Shown: positions 25,264-34,566, counted from the stretch's first letter. The stretch is DNA of 64,000 bases from Nonomuraea sp. NEAU-A123 (GCF_018603905.1 NZ_JAHFZZ010000030.1:1-64000); one strand, 5' to 3'. Numbers and translations are program-made. The notes: generated from the sequence alone by a model not told the origin.

Positions 25264-26255
25264 AGGCAATCCGCTTCAATCGGTATGGTTCGCCCGATGT
25301 CCTGAGCTTGGAGGACGTCGACATGCCCGCTGTCGGCGATGACGACGTGCTGGTCAGGGTGAGGGCGGCCGCCGTCAGCCCGCTCGACGTCCGCACCATG
25401 ACGGGCACGCCGTACTTCATGCGCCTGATGTGCGGTCTGCCCCGGCCCAAGGCCATCGGTCTGGGCGGCGAGTTGGCGGGCTGCGTCGAGGCCGTGGGCG
25501 GGAACGTCACCAGGTTCCGGCCGGGAGACGAGGTCTACGGCGGCCGTGGCATGGTGCCCACCGCGCGCAGTGCGGCGTTCGCCGAGTACGCCAGCCTCCC
25601 CCAGGACGGGATGGTGGCCAAGAAGCCGGCCAACCTCTCCTTCGAGGAGGCGGCGGCCATGCCGGTGTCGGCGCTCAGCGCCATTCAGGCATTGCGCGAC
25701 AAGGGCCGCATCCTGCCTGGGCACAAGGTGCTCGTCAACGGAGCAGGGGGAGGCGTGGGTACGTTCACGGTGCAGCTCGCCAAGGCGTACGACGCCGAGG
25801 TGACCGGCGTGTGCGGCACCCACAACGTGGACATGGTCCGCTCGATCGGCGCCGACCACGTCGTGGACTACACCCGCGACGACATCACCAGGACGGGACG
25901 CTGCTACGACCTGATGATCGACATAGCCGGCAACCATCCTCTGCCCGTGATCAGGCGGCTGCTCGCCCCGAACGGCGTGCTCGTGGCCGTCGGCGGGCCG
26001 CTCAAGGGGATGTGGATCCGTCCCTTGCTCGGTCCGCTCAAGCTGCTCGTGCTCTCCCCGCTGATCAGTCAGCGGCTGGCGCCGATGGTGGCGAAGGCGA
26101 GCGGCGACGATCTCGACCTGCTGCGCCGGCAGGCCGAAGCCGGGAAGATCACTCCGGTCATCGACCGGACGTACGCGCTCAGCGCCGTCCCGGACGCCCT
26201 CCGCTACCTCGACAAGGGACACGCTCGGGGCAAGGTGGTCATCACCGTCTCATAG
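25260..26255 (+). CDS. MDR-superfamily NAD(P)-dependent oxidoreductase (quinone-reductase-like)
   Basis: 331 residues. The N-terminal GroES-like domain lacks zinc-binding Cys/His sets, and the cofactor motif 'VLVNGAGGGVGTFTVQLAKA' lies at about 158. It is the zinc-free quinone oxidoreductase/alkenal reductase type. The start ATG overlaps the upstream TGA. It converges on the AraC gene with a 6-bp overlap of the 3' ends. Substrate unknown. Confidence 0.85.
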   Translation: MKAIRFNRYGSPDVLSLEDVDMPAVGDDDVLVRVRAAAVSPLDVRTMTGTPYFMRLMCGLPRPKAIGLGGELAGCVEAVGGNVTRFRPGDEVYGGRGMVPTARSAAFAEYASLPQDGMVAKKPANLSFEEAAAMPVSALSAIQALRDKGRILPGHKVLVNGAGGGVGTFTVQLAKAYDAEVTGVCGTHNVDMVRSIGADHVVDYTRDDITRTGRCYDLMIDIAGNHPLPVIRRLLAPNGVLVAVGGPLKGMWIRPLLGPLKLLVLSPLISQRLAPMVAKASGDDLDLLRRQAEAGKITPVIDRTYALSAVPDALRYLDKGHARGKVVITVS

Positions 26256-27050
26256 GCGCTGGTGACCGGATCGGTAGCGGCCCGGGGTGGTGCCGATGAT
26301 GTTGGTGAAGGCTGAGATGAAGCTGCTGGGATTCGCCCAGCCGCAGGCGTGGGCGACGTGGGTCGCGTCGTGGCCGTCGGCGAGAAGGATGAGTGCGTGA
26401 TAAATGCGTAGTTGTGTGCGCCATTCATAGAAGGTCATGCCGAGCTCGTTGTGGAACAGCCGGCTGAGAGTGCGGGCGCTGGCTCCGATCGCCCGCCCGA
26501 GTTCGGCCAATGAGGTGTTGTCTCCGGGCTGCTCGTACATCATCTGGGCAATGGCCTGCAACCGGTCATCGTGCGGTTCCGGCAGTTGCAGTGGCTGCTC
26601 GCGTGCTTCGTGGAGTTCGTCGACGAGGACCCGACGGAGGCGAGCGCTCCTGGCCCGGTCGTGGTCGCTCGCGGCGCGGTCGTAGTTGCGTGGGCCCGTG
26701 AGGGCGAGCACGATTTCGCGGGCGAGGTCGGAGACCATGAACACGGCAGGATGGCCGGGTATGAGCCGGGCCAGGGACGCCGGTAGGAAGAGGATTCGCA
26801 TATCGGTCTGGCTGTGAGCGCGGTGGTAGTGCGTGAACCCGGCGGGGGTCCATGCGACTCGATTGGCCGGCACGATCGATGTGCCACGTTCGGTGTGCAC
26901 GGACAGGACGCCATGGGCCGCGTACACCAGATGTCCACGTGAATGGCAGTCCACCGGGCTGGTTCCGCCCGATGGCCATAGATGTACGCCTCCGGACGGC
27001 CATAGATGTGACGTCGGACCGGATCGGGCAACTTGGCGGCCAACGGGCAT
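26250..27050 (-). CDS. AraC-family transcriptional regulator
   Basis: 266 residues from ATG 27050. The cupin-like N-terminal sensor has 'RGHLVYAAHGVLSVHTERGT' and 'VPANRVAWTPAGFTHYHRAH'. The two C-terminal HTHs are 'TSLAELGRAIGASARTLSRL' and 'DATHVAHACGWANPSSFISA'. Residues about 16-30 hold an in-frame duplication (HLWPSGG twice, 24-bp period) not expected in the family. It is divergent from the reductase at 27159, its likely target. Confidence 0.85.
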   Translation of the reverse strand: MPVGRQVARSGPTSHLWPSGGVHLWPSGGTSPVDCHSRGHLVYAAHGVLSVHTERGTSIVPANRVAWTPAGFTHYHRAHSQTDMRILFLPASLARLIPGHPAVFMVSDLAREIVLALTGPRNYDRAASDHDRARSARLRRVLVDELHEAREQPLQLPEPHDDRLQAIAQMMYEQPGDNTSLAELGRAIGASARTLSRLFHNELGMTFYEWRTQLRIYHALILLADGHDATHVAHACGWANPSSFISAFTNIIGTTPGRYRSGHQRL

Positions 27051-27158
27051 AACTTGGCATTCTACCGGTGGCCGGTCACAGCCCTTTTTCGCGACAGTGG
27101 ATGCGTGCGCGATGAGATCTTCGGTGTCGCGACAACCCATGTTGCCGAGGGGTGCGAG

Positions 27159-28148
27159 ATGAGTATGACCATGCGAGCGGCGGTCTGTGTCAGGCCGGGT
27201 GGCCCGGAGGTGCTGGAGATCCGTGAGCTGCCGGTACCGGCGGTTCGGGAGGGCTGGAGCCTGGTGCAGGTGAAGGGCGCGGGCTTGAACCGGTCGGAGC
27301 TGAGGACCCGCCAGGGGCATTCCCCGAACGTGACGTTCCCGCGTGTGCTCGGCATCGAATGTGTGGGAATCGTGGCAGCCTCGACCGATCCCAAGGTGCC
27401 GGACGGGACGACCGTCGCGGCGGTGATGGGTGAGATGGGCCGGGAGTTCGACGGCGGCTATGCGGAGTACGCCTTGCTGCCGAACTCGCTGTTGATGCCG
27501 GTCACCACCACGTTGCCCTGGGACGTCTTGGCCGCGCTGCCTGAGACGTACCTGACCGCGCAGGGCTCGCTGGACGCGTTGGGGGTCGTGCCGGGTGGCC
27601 AGGGGCGGTTGCTGATCCGTGGCGGGACGTCGTCGGTGGGGATGGCGGCCGCGTCGATCGCGGCCGGCTACGGTGTCGAGACCGCGGCCACGACCCGGCG
27701 GCAAGACAAGGCCGACGCGTTGACCGCGGCCGGCGTCGACCACGTGCTCGTCGACGCCGGGGGACCGCTGACGGCGAGCTTGCAGGCGGTCTGGCCCGAG
27801 GGTCCGGACCATGTTCTGGATCTCGTCGGGGCGCGTACGGCGGTGGACTCGCTGCACCTGGTCCGTCGTGGCGGGACGGTGTGCGTGGCGGGCTCCCTCA
27901 GCGGATGGATGATCCCGGACTTCGAGCCGATAGCGATGATCCCGTCCGGAACCAAGCTCACCGCTTTCCACAGCGACGACTTCAAGGGCAGCGCGGGCAC
28001 GAACGTACTGCAGCGGATCGTCCACGAGGTCGAGGCCGGCGTCTATCGACCCAACATCGACCGTGTCTTCGGCCTGGACGACATCGTTGCGGCCCACCGG
28101 TACATGGAGAACGACCAGGCCACCGGGAAGCTCGTCGTGGTGCCCTAG
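27159..28148 (+). CDS. Zinc-independent alcohol dehydrogenase-family oxidoreductase
   Basis: 329 residues from ATG 27159, preceded by GAGGGGTGCGAG. It has a GroES-like N-terminal domain ('EGWSLVQVKGAGLNRSELRT') and a Rossmann part ('LLIRGGTSSVGMAAASIAAG', about 158). It lacks the structural and catalytic zinc ligands, like quinone oxidoreductases. The intergenic space with the divergent AraC gene is 108 bp, so a shared, AraC-controlled promoter is likely. Confidence 0.85.
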   Translation: MSMTMRAAVCVRPGGPEVLEIRELPVPAVREGWSLVQVKGAGLNRSELRTRQGHSPNVTFPRVLGIECVGIVAASTDPKVPDGTTVAAVMGEMGREFDGGYAEYALLPNSLLMPVTTTLPWDVLAALPETYLTAQGSLDALGVVPGGQGRLLIRGGTSSVGMAAASIAAGYGVETAATTRRQDKADALTAAGVDHVLVDAGGPLTASLQAVWPEGPDHVLDLVGARTAVDSLHLVRRGGTVCVAGSLSGWMIPDFEPIAMIPSGTKLTAFHSDDFKGSAGTNVLQRIVHEVEAGVYRPNIDRVFGLDDIVAAHRYMENDQATGKLVVVP

Positions 28149-28702
28149 GTGACTCGTCTACAACCGCAGACCGCGAAGCCGGCCCCACCTCCCTTCCGCG
28201 AACTGCGTGCCGAGTCGGTCACCTTCGTCTACCCGGGGTCGTCCACGCCAGCGCTAAAGGACGTTATGCCGTCCACGAGGCCGCGCGCCTGGCCGACGCC
28301 GACGACTTCCTGTCCCGCCTCCCCGAAGGCTACGAGACGATCCTGGGCAAGGAGTTCATGGGCGGGACCGATCTGTCGATCGGCCAATGGCAGCGCGTGG
28401 CTCTGGCCCGCGCCTTCTTCCGCGACGCCCCGTTCATCGTCCTCGACGAGCCCACGGCCGCCCTGGACGCCCGCGCGGAACACTAGCTGTTCCAGCGCAT
28501 TCACCATCTGTTCCGGGACCGCACGGTACTGCTGATCTCCCATCGCTTCTCGATGGTCCGCTCGGCCGACCACATCTACTTCCTGCACAAGGGTGAGATG
28601 GACGAACATGGCACCCACGAGGAACTCATGACCTCCCAAAGCCGCTACGCCGAACTCTTCACCCTCCAAGCGGCGTCGTATCTGGACCCGGATGGAGCGT
28701 GA
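28149..28702 (+). pseudogene. ABC transporter ATPase remnant with internal deletion and nonsense codon
   Basis: The GTG start directly follows the reductase stop. The first 40 codons match the entry to an ABC ATPase ('ELRAESVTFVYPGSSTPALK'). The Walker A region is deleted at about 28262, and the frame shifts into 'ARLADADDFLSRLPEGYETI'. 'LSIGQWQRVALARAFFRD' (signature) and 'IVLDEPTAALDARAEH' (Walker B) follow, then a TAG where Glu is expected (28484-28486), and 'LLISHRFSMVRSADHIYFLH' continues after it. It was a multidrug exporter-type half transporter. It cannot bind ATP normally. Confidence 0.85.
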
Positions 28703-28783
28703 CCTTGACGCTGCGGACGGCGCGGCCTCTAGCGACCTGCTCGACGAACGCGACCGGACGCTTCTGAAGATCGTTCGGGGACG

Positions 28784-28825
28784 TTGTAAACAGAAGGTCA
28801 GGGGTTCGATTCCCCTCGTCGGCTC
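28784..28825 (+). other. att site 3: 3' half of tRNA-Thr(TGT)-like sequence
   Basis: Same 42-bp core as att sites 1 and 2, in the same orientation. It forms the right boundary of element C; the genes beyond look like stable chromosome. No 5' tRNA half precedes it. Confidence 0.88.
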
Positions 28826-28833
28826 GCAGTTCA

Positions 28834-28863
28834 GAGGCCCTCTCGGATGATCCGGGAGAGCCT
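28834..28863 (+). terminator. Hairpin after att site 3
   Basis: AGGCCCTCTCGGA pairs with TCCGGGAGAGCCT through two G-U pairs, loop 4 nt, followed by TTTT. It is the probable tRNA terminator copied along with the att core. Confidence 0.65.
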
Positions 28864-28944
28864 TTTGCGATCTTGTACAGCTGACCAGGTGCTCGTGACC
28901 TATCGCCGATCCCGGCCGTGCCGCAATCCGGGGTCGACGGGCAG

Positions 28945-31185
28945 CTACGCCGGTCGGGCGAGCCTAGCGAAGGAGAGCACGACGACGGTCGACAGGAGCC
29001 AGCCCAGCAGGCTGGCCACGTTCAGGAGCGTCGAGGTCAGCTCTCCCGCCGTACTGCGCGTCTCGGGGTACCAGGTGGCGCGCTGGCCGAGCGAGATGAG
29101 CGGGATGACGGTGTCCACCGTGTAGAAGACGAGGTCGAAGCAGCGAACCTGGCCGTCACCGCATGGCCCCGGCAGCGCCGCGTGCCGGGCCGTTGTGGCA
29201 GTGGTGTCCGCTGTCGGCGTCGTTTCGTCAACGGTGATCAGGCGGCCGTCCACCGCGTACACGTTGCCGCGCGGGTCGGTGGCCCGCAGCGTCTGCTGCG
29301 CGGCGGGAGTCGACATCATGACGCCGACCAGGGCGAGCAGGGCTCCCAGTAACCACAGCGTGCGGCCCGGGCGGTAGCCGTAGCCGACCGTGAGCCCGTA
29401 CAGGATGTCGCGGAGGTCGCGGAGCAGGCGCTGTGGTGTGCGGCCGTCCGGCGGCTGCGCTTTTCTGGCCTGCTTGCGCTGCTCGATGAGGAGCCGCTCG
29501 GCCTCTGCCGGGTGACCGTGCTGGCGGAACACCCTGGCCGCCTGCTCGTACGGGCCCGCATCGAAGGGGATCATGCCGTACAGCCAATCTCGGCGGGCCC
29601 GCCAGTCCCAGGAGCCGTCGAACCGGTCGTACATGAAGCCGGCGATCGACGAGCGCCGCGGCCACCTCGCTGGGTCATCTGCGAGCACGGTGGTGACAGC
29701 CCCCGTCAGGTCCACCGAGTCCGGGACGGTCGCCCAGCGCAGGTGCATGCCACCGCGTACGGTGGCCGACACCGCGGTGATCGCCCCGAAGGTGCCGCCC
29801 TCGCAGTCGAGCCGCCCCTCCACGACGGACCGGTTCAGCGATACACGGCCGTCGGCGGTGAACTCCTTGGAGAGCAGGATCGACCCTCTGACCGCTATTC
29901 GCTGCAGCGAGAGCGCCTCGCCGCCAGGGTGGTGCAGCCTGGCATGATGGGCGTCCAGGACGCCGCCGACTGTCGCGGAGTGGAACCTCACCCGGCCGCC
30001 CGTGGTCTCCATGCCGCGCAGGTTCACCGTCCCGTCGACTGTCACGCCCTGCGCGCTGATGACCGTGTCGCCCTCCGGGCAGCTCCAGCGGGTGCCCTGC
30101 AGGGTGAGGCCGCCCTTAATGTGCGCTCCCACCAACCGCAGCGTGCCCTGTACGGTCACCCCTTCTTCGAAGATGAGGTTGGAACGGAGTTCGGCGTTGG
30201 TCAGGTCGAGGGCGCGACCCCTGTCTGCGGCGAACTCACTGCCCTCGCGGATCAGGATGGTGCTGAACGAGCCCATGGACAGGTCCACACCGCCACCGAT
30301 CCGGCATTCGCCTTCCATACTGAGGTCCCCGCCCACGAAGAGCCCGGGGGCGCTGACCGCGGAGCCGGCGCTGCGAAGGCTGGAATATCCGGCGCCCACG
30401 ACCCTCCCGGTAGGCTCGAAGTCGGCGTTGCGGATGAGGAACTGCCCGGAGATCCTGGCATTACCCAGATCAAGCCGCCCGCCGATCATGGGGCGACGGC
30501 CCGTCTGGTCGTCGATGATGAAGACGCTGCCGCCGATCTGGGCGTCGCCCAAATCCAGCGCCACCCCGCGGTCGGGCCGCGTCAGGCGGGCGCCCGTGAG
30601 GTCCAATGAGCCCGCCACGTCGGCTCCGAGGAGTCGCATCCCGCCGCGTGCCTCGAACCCATGCAGCAGCCGGATCGTCCCGCCGACCCTCATCCGGTCG
30701 GCCTGAACGGCACGCATCTCGGCGTCGATGACCGTGTCCAGGCAGAGCAGGCGCCCGCCGATCTCCGACTCACATAGCCACACCGCCGCGCTGCACGAGG
30801 TGCTGGCCGAGGTCCACAGGCCGCCGTTGATGCGGGACCGGGACAGGTCGAGGTCACGGCGTACGCGCAGGCCGTTGGCGAGGATGCCGGAAATCGTGCA
30901 GCCGTCCAGCACCAGCAGGTGCATCTCGGCGCCTTCGAGGTTGAGGGGGCGGTCGAACGCGCAATTGACGAAGCGTAGGGGGAAGGGGACCTGCATACCA
31001 CTCAGATCAAGGTCGCCTTCGATCCTGGCGCCCTCGATGGCCAGCCCGCGAGAGTCGAGGTCCTCGGGGTTCCGGCGGCACAACTCGCGCAGCAGGCGGC
31101 TGGCCACGATGAGTTCTTGGCCGTCCCGCGGGCGGACGACTTCGCCGGCAGCGCCGGCCTGGAACAAGGTGGCCTCATCAAGCAT
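28945..31185 (-). CDS. Membrane-anchored beta-helix repeat protein (unknown function)
   Basis: 746 residues. Residues about 40-500 are short repeats with hydrophobic periodicity ('ARIEGDLDLSGM', 'GRLDLGNARISGQFLIRNAD') that should fold as a right-handed beta helix, like pentapeptide-type proteins. A charged linker ('LLIEQRKQARKA') and two C-terminal membrane helices (about 610 and 720) flank an extracytoplasmic loop with two Cys. Such proteins are often annotated as membrane-associated oxidoreductases without evidence. It is not part of an operon. Confidence 0.7.
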   Translation of the reverse strand: MLDEATLFQAGAAGEVVRPRDGQELIVASRLLRELCRRNPEDLDSRGLAIEGARIEGDLDLSGMQVPFPLRFVNCAFDRPLNLEGAEMHLLVLDGCTISGILANGLRVRRDLDLSRSRINGGLWTSASTSCSAAVWLCESEIGGRLLCLDTVIDAEMRAVQADRMRVGGTIRLLHGFEARGGMRLLGADVAGSLDLTGARLTRPDRGVALDLGDAQIGGSVFIIDDQTGRRPMIGGRLDLGNARISGQFLIRNADFEPTGRVVGAGYSSLRSAGSAVSAPGLFVGGDLSMEGECRIGGGVDLSMGSFSTILIREGSEFAADRGRALDLTNAELRSNLIFEEGVTVQGTLRLVGAHIKGGLTLQGTRWSCPEGDTVISAQGVTVDGTVNLRGMETTGGRVRFHSATVGGVLDAHHARLHHPGGEALSLQRIAVRGSILLSKEFTADGRVSLNRSVVEGRLDCEGGTFGAITAVSATVRGGMHLRWATVPDSVDLTGAVTTVLADDPARWPRRSSIAGFMYDRFDGSWDWRARRDWLYGMIPFDAGPYEQAARVFRQHGHPAEAERLLIEQRKQARKAQPPDGRTPQRLLRDLRDILYGLTVGYGYRPGRTLWLLGALLALVGVMMSTPAAQQTLRATDPRGNVYAVDGRLITVDETTPTADTTATTARHAALPGPCGDGQVRCFDLVFYTVDTVIPLISLGQRATWYPETRSTAGELTSTLLNVASLLGWLLSTVVVLSFARLARPA

Positions 31186-31408
31186 GAGATCACATTAGAA
31201 GTACGCAATGCGTATTGCGCCCTGCTTCTGACTTTGTCGACGAGAGACGGATCTGGCTGAAAGTTCACGGTCTTGAGTTGGAGTTGGTGGGCTTCTTCGA
31301 GTCGGTCCCGCCGCTCCGCTACGCGCCGTCCGTGCCATCCGCGACACGTATGGAGCCGCGGTCTGTCGGCACAGGCGAACGGCCTGGGAGGTTGGTGCAG
31401 CACCCCTA

Positions 31409-31725
31409 TCAGCTGGCCTCGTCGAGGAGGTGCTGGAATGCCTCGTGTACGCGCACCGCCTTCTGAAGGTCTTTCACCGTCCAGTCGCCGTCGAAGTTCG
31501 TGGCGAACAGCAGCCGCGTGTCGTCGTCGAACAGCACCCACCGCGCGTCGTGCAGGGTTCCGATGCGCGCGCTCATCTCTGTCTCTTCTCCTCGAATCCC
31601 GGCTGCTGGAAGATGTCCCGGATCTGCTGCCCGTGACCGGGCTCAACGTTGAAGAAGAGGGTGAACTCGTTCGTCCGGCGGTACTTCAAGCCCGGGCGAG
31701 CCGGCTTTCCTGTATTCGTGGTCAT
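31409..31725 (-). pseudogene. Decayed small partner gene of a DyP peroxidase operon
   Basis: Three frames are needed: 'GLKYRRTNEFTLFFNVEPGH' (from ATG 31725), then 'RDIFQQPGFEEKRQR', then 'HDARWVLFDDDTRLLFATNF' to a TGA at 31409. The [RW]VLFDDDTR block is shared with the intact 177-residue protein at 43145-43678, which also heads a DyP operon. Two indels separate the frames. Together with 31808-32610 it forms the ruins of a related locus. Confidence 0.65.
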
Positions 31726-31807
31726 GGTTGCTTCCCTTTCTGGGCCGGGGCCGTCAGGCCGTTGGCGGTGACACGAGTCTCCGGTGCGCTGTGGCTCGAC
31801 CGGCGGC

Positions 31808-32610
31808 TCACGTGTCGAGTTCGGCGAGCCAGTTCAGCGCCCGGATGCCGGGCATGAACAGGTATTCACCTCCCCTGGTGACCGCGAAGCGCGGAAGTTC
31901 CCGCAGTCGCCGGCGGACGGGGCGCTGGGGGATCGTGAACATCCCGGTGGCGTCGTTGTCCCCGATGACAGGGTTCTTCTCGGTGCCGAGGGCGACGAAG
32001 TCCCCGTCGTTCGTCCGCCAACTGTCCTTCCGGAAGCATGGGACCGTAGGTGGCACCGCGGCGCAGGGCGCGGTGCAGCTTGATGTCCACGAACGTGTTC
32101 GACAGGGCATCACGCGGGTTCATGCGGCGGATGTGGGAGCCGAGCGGGCAGCGCAGGCCGCGGGGGTCCTCCTGTTGGTAGGCGAAGTCGTTCGCGCGCT
32201 GCGGATCCGCCGCGAGGCCGGGATTGTCGTGCTCGGGAGCCAGTACGAGAGGCGCCCCGCTGCGCCAGCGGCCGACCATCTTCGCCGCGAGAAGCTCCTC
32301 CTCCTCGGATGAGGAGGCGTTGTCCTTGAGGTAGCGGCGGAAGGCGGCCACCCGCATGTGCAGCTTGCGGAAGGCCACATAGGTGCCGTTACGGCCGAGA
32401 ATGTCGGGTTTGGGCATCGGCCCGACCCGCCCGAGTTCGTTGACGTACCCGAGAAGGAACTCACCGGCCCTGATGGTCGGACCGAATCCCGGCAGGTAGC
32501 CGTAGTGGTCGCCACCCGCCTGCTTCCGCAGGATGCTGGCCACCCCGGCGCCTTCGATGTCGGGCTCGCCGATGCCGTCCACGAACCCCAGATGAGTGCG
32601 GCCGGTGGGC
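31808..32610 (-). pseudogene. Dyp-type peroxidase pseudogene
   Basis: It retains 'HLGFVDGIGEPDIEGAG' (the GxxDG active-site Asp), 'LGRNGTYVAFRKLHMRVAAF', 'PLGSHIRRMNPRDALSN' (proximal haem His) and, in another frame, 'TGMFTIPQRPVRRRL' and 'TRGGEYLFMPGIRALNWL'. The N-terminal 150 residues are missing. About 30 residues before 'NDGDFVALGTEKNPV' are deleted, with a frame change near 32050. It is clearly related to the intact DyP at 40709-42043 but diverged, so it is a paralogue or an older copy. Confidence 0.85.
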
Positions 32611-32760
32611 CTAGACGTCCACGCTGTGCGGGCGGTGGCCGGTGCCGCACCTCGACGAGACTCCGGCCTGGTGTCAACAGGTCGTATCGACATTTTCCAG
32701 AACGAGGTAAATCGTCAGCTTCCCCAGAATACCGCTGAGGGTGCGCATCGCCATTCCCCG

Positions 32761-33010
32761 GCACCATCAAAAAAACCGCAGCAGGGCGAAGCCGTAAAGA
32801 AATGGCAGCAGCGGATGCAGGACCGCGGCTGGCCCATCACGGTCGACGGGAGCTACGGGCCACAGAGCGAAGAAATCTGCCGCGAATTCCAGAAAGAGCA
32901 TGCTTTCGTGGCCGACGGTATCGTCGGGCGGAACACCTGGACCAATACCTGGGTAGAGACAATCTGCACCCGCCTTCCGCAAGCCGGAGCGAAAATCCTT
33001 GGTTCATGCC
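32761..33010 (+). pseudogene. Peptidoglycan-binding domain fragment
   Basis: About 75 residues of a PG_binding_1 domain ('VKKWQQRMQDRGWPITVDGS', 'YGPQSEEICREFQKEHAFVA', 'DGIVGRNTWTN'). Such domains normally end endolysin- or amidase-like proteins; the catalytic part and a start are missing. The frame stays open past the hairpin at 33011, so the natural stop is also lost. Confidence 0.6.
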
Positions 33011-33052
33011 AGAGCGGCCCTTCACCGGTGAGACACGGTGAAGGGCCGCTCT
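33011..33052. terminator. Strong bidirectional hairpin terminator
   Basis: A perfect 17-bp stem (AGAGCGGCCCTTCACCG with its complement at 33036-33052), loop 8 nt. It sits between the PG-binding fragment and the convergent DUF4386 gene end at 33076. Confidence 0.8.
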
Positions 33053-33075
33053 CGTCGATACCCTCCGCATCCTCT

Positions 33076-33774
33076 TCAGGCGGCGTCCGTCGGTGCGGGC
33101 TGCGCCGCTTTCGCGTGGCCGGTCTCCGGCCTGGCGGGAAACCCCTTCACGATGAGCAGGATCCCCAGGGCGACCTCGAAAAGACCGCCGGGGATCGACG
33201 TCGTCAGGGCGATCTTGTAGCCGAGGAGTTCGGCGATCGTGCCGGCCATGAAGAGCGCGTACCCGCCCAGCCCCCACACCGCCAGGAACGCGGGCACCAG
33301 CCGCTCGCGCAGCATCGCGCGGCAGAACACCACCATGGCGGCGCAGACCGCGAGCATCCCGAAGTGGAAGGCGTAGTAGTTCCCCTGCTCGGCGACCCGC
33401 GCCAGCGCGGGGAAGACCGAGGCGCGGCCGCTGGCCGCGTACTCCTGGGCGAGCGGTATCAGCAGCAGCAGGAACAGGATCCCGACGGCCAGCACCACCA
33501 CCTCGATTGTCCTGATTGTCAGGTACGCGGTGACGGCGAACGGGCGGCGCGTCCTCAGCAGGTTGAAGATCAATAAGCCGTTGACGATGTCGAAGACGGA
33601 GTTGGCCAGCATCAGCAGGGCTCCCGCCGACAGCGTCGTCTTGGCGGCGAGAACACCGGACAGCATGTCGGCGCTGTCCGAGGCGGCTTCGACCAGCGCG
33701 CCGCCCGCGAGGTAGACGACGAACGCGAGCAGGTAGCAGGCGCCCACGATCCGGCCGATGGTACGTGCTGACAT
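33076..33774 (-). CDS. DUF4386 family membrane protein
   Basis: 232 residues with about six membrane helices ('IGRIVGACYLLAFVVYLAGG' at the N-terminus, 'YLTIRTIEVVVLAVGILFLL' mid-protein). The pattern and length fit DUF4386, a family without established function. It is divergent from a TetR gene, with operator-like boxes between them, so its expression is probably controlled by that repressor. Confidence 0.82.
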   Translation of the reverse strand: MSARTIGRIVGACYLLAFVVYLAGGALVEAASDSADMLSGVLAAKTTLSAGALLMLANSVFDIVNGLLIFNLLRTRRPFAVTAYLTIRTIEVVVLAVGILFLLLLIPLAQEYAASGRASVFPALARVAEQGNYYAFHFGMLAVCAAMVVFCRAMLRERLVPAFLAVWGLGGYALFMAGTIAELLGYKIALTTSIPGGLFEVALGILLIVKGFPARPETGHAKAAQPAPTDAA

Positions 33775-33799
33775 GGCCTTTCCCTTCTGTCGAAGCTTT

Positions 33800-33848
33800 C
33801 GTACTTAGTATTTTCGTACTTAGTACGGGAAGATAACGTACTAAGTAT
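33800..33848. promoter_or_regulatory. Operator cluster of CGTACTTAGTA boxes
   Basis: Three copies of the same word lie at 33800-33810, 33815-33827 (extended to the palindrome-like CGTACTTAGTACG) and inverted at 33836-33847 (ACGTACTAAGTA). They fill the space between the divergent DUF4386 and TetR genes, as expected for TetR autoregulation. Confidence 0.75.
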
Positions 33849-33873
33849 GAAAGTGCTAGAGTCTCGAAGCGAG

Positions 33874-34566
33874 ATGTCAGAGCCGAAGAGCAAGAGAGCC
33901 ACGCCGCGCGTGCCGCTCACCCGGGAGCGGGTGCTGCGGGCGGCCATCGACGTCGCCGACGCGGGCGGGATCGGTTCGCTGACGATCCGCTCGCTCACCC
34001 AGGCGCTCGGCGTCAAGCCGATGTCGGTCTACTACCACGTCGCCAACAAGGACGAGATCCTCGACGGCATCGTCGATCTCGTCTCCAGTGAGATCGACCT
34101 GCCGTCTCCCGACGGCGACTGGCGCGCGGAGATGCGGCGGCGGGCCGATTCGACCCGGCGCGTGCTCAGAGGCCACCCTTGGGCCATCGGCCTGCTCGAG
34201 TCGCGAGCCACCCCCGGCCCCTCGACGCTGCGGCACCTCGACGCGACCATCGCCACGCTGCGCGCGGCCGGCTTCTCGGTGCCGCTGACCGCGCACGCGC
34301 AGACCCTGCTCGACAGCTACACCTACGGCTTCGCGCTGCAGGAGGCCTCGTTGCCCTTCAAAGGCCCGGACTCAGCGGCCGAGGTGACCGAGTCCATCAT
34401 GGAGCAGTTCGCCGACGGCGCTTATCCGCACCTCGTGGAGATGGCGACCGAGCACGTCCTCCGGCCCGGTTACGACTTCGGCGACGAGTTCGAGTTCGGC
34501 CTCAACGTGATCCTCGACGCCCTCGCGCGATCACTCCCCGGCGACGGCGGCCGGCCGTCTTCCTGA
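33874..34566 (+). CDS. TetR/AcrR-family repressor
   Basis: 230 residues from ATG 33874 (preferred to 33847, which lies within the operator). The HTH is 'LTRERVLRAAIDVADAGGIG', 'SLTIRSLTQALGVKPMSVYYHVANKDE' split across helices 1-3. The C-terminal ligand domain resembles the TetR_C class ('HAQTLLDSYTYGFALQEASL'). It probably represses the divergent membrane protein gene. Confidence 0.87.
   Translation: MSEPKSKRATPRVPLTRERVLRAAIDVADAGGIGSLTIRSLTQALGVKPMSVYYHVANKDEILDGIVDLVSSEIDLPSPDGDWRAEMRRRADSTRRVLRGHPWAIGLLESRATPGPSTLRHLDATIATLRAAGFSVPLTAHAQTLLDSYTYGFALQEASLPFKGPDSAAEVTESIMEQFADGAYPHLVEMATEHVLRPGYDFGDEFEFGLNVILDALARSLPGDGGRPSS

Noticed and set aside
26250..28097. 615-residue continuation of the AraC frame upstream of 27050
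   Set aside because: The upstream part is antisense to the reductase gene; the AraC domain fits within 266 residues from ATG 27050.
33847..33873. ATG 33847 as start of the TetR gene
   Set aside because: It lies within the operator and lacks a ribosome-binding site; ATG 33874 fits the family N-terminus better.
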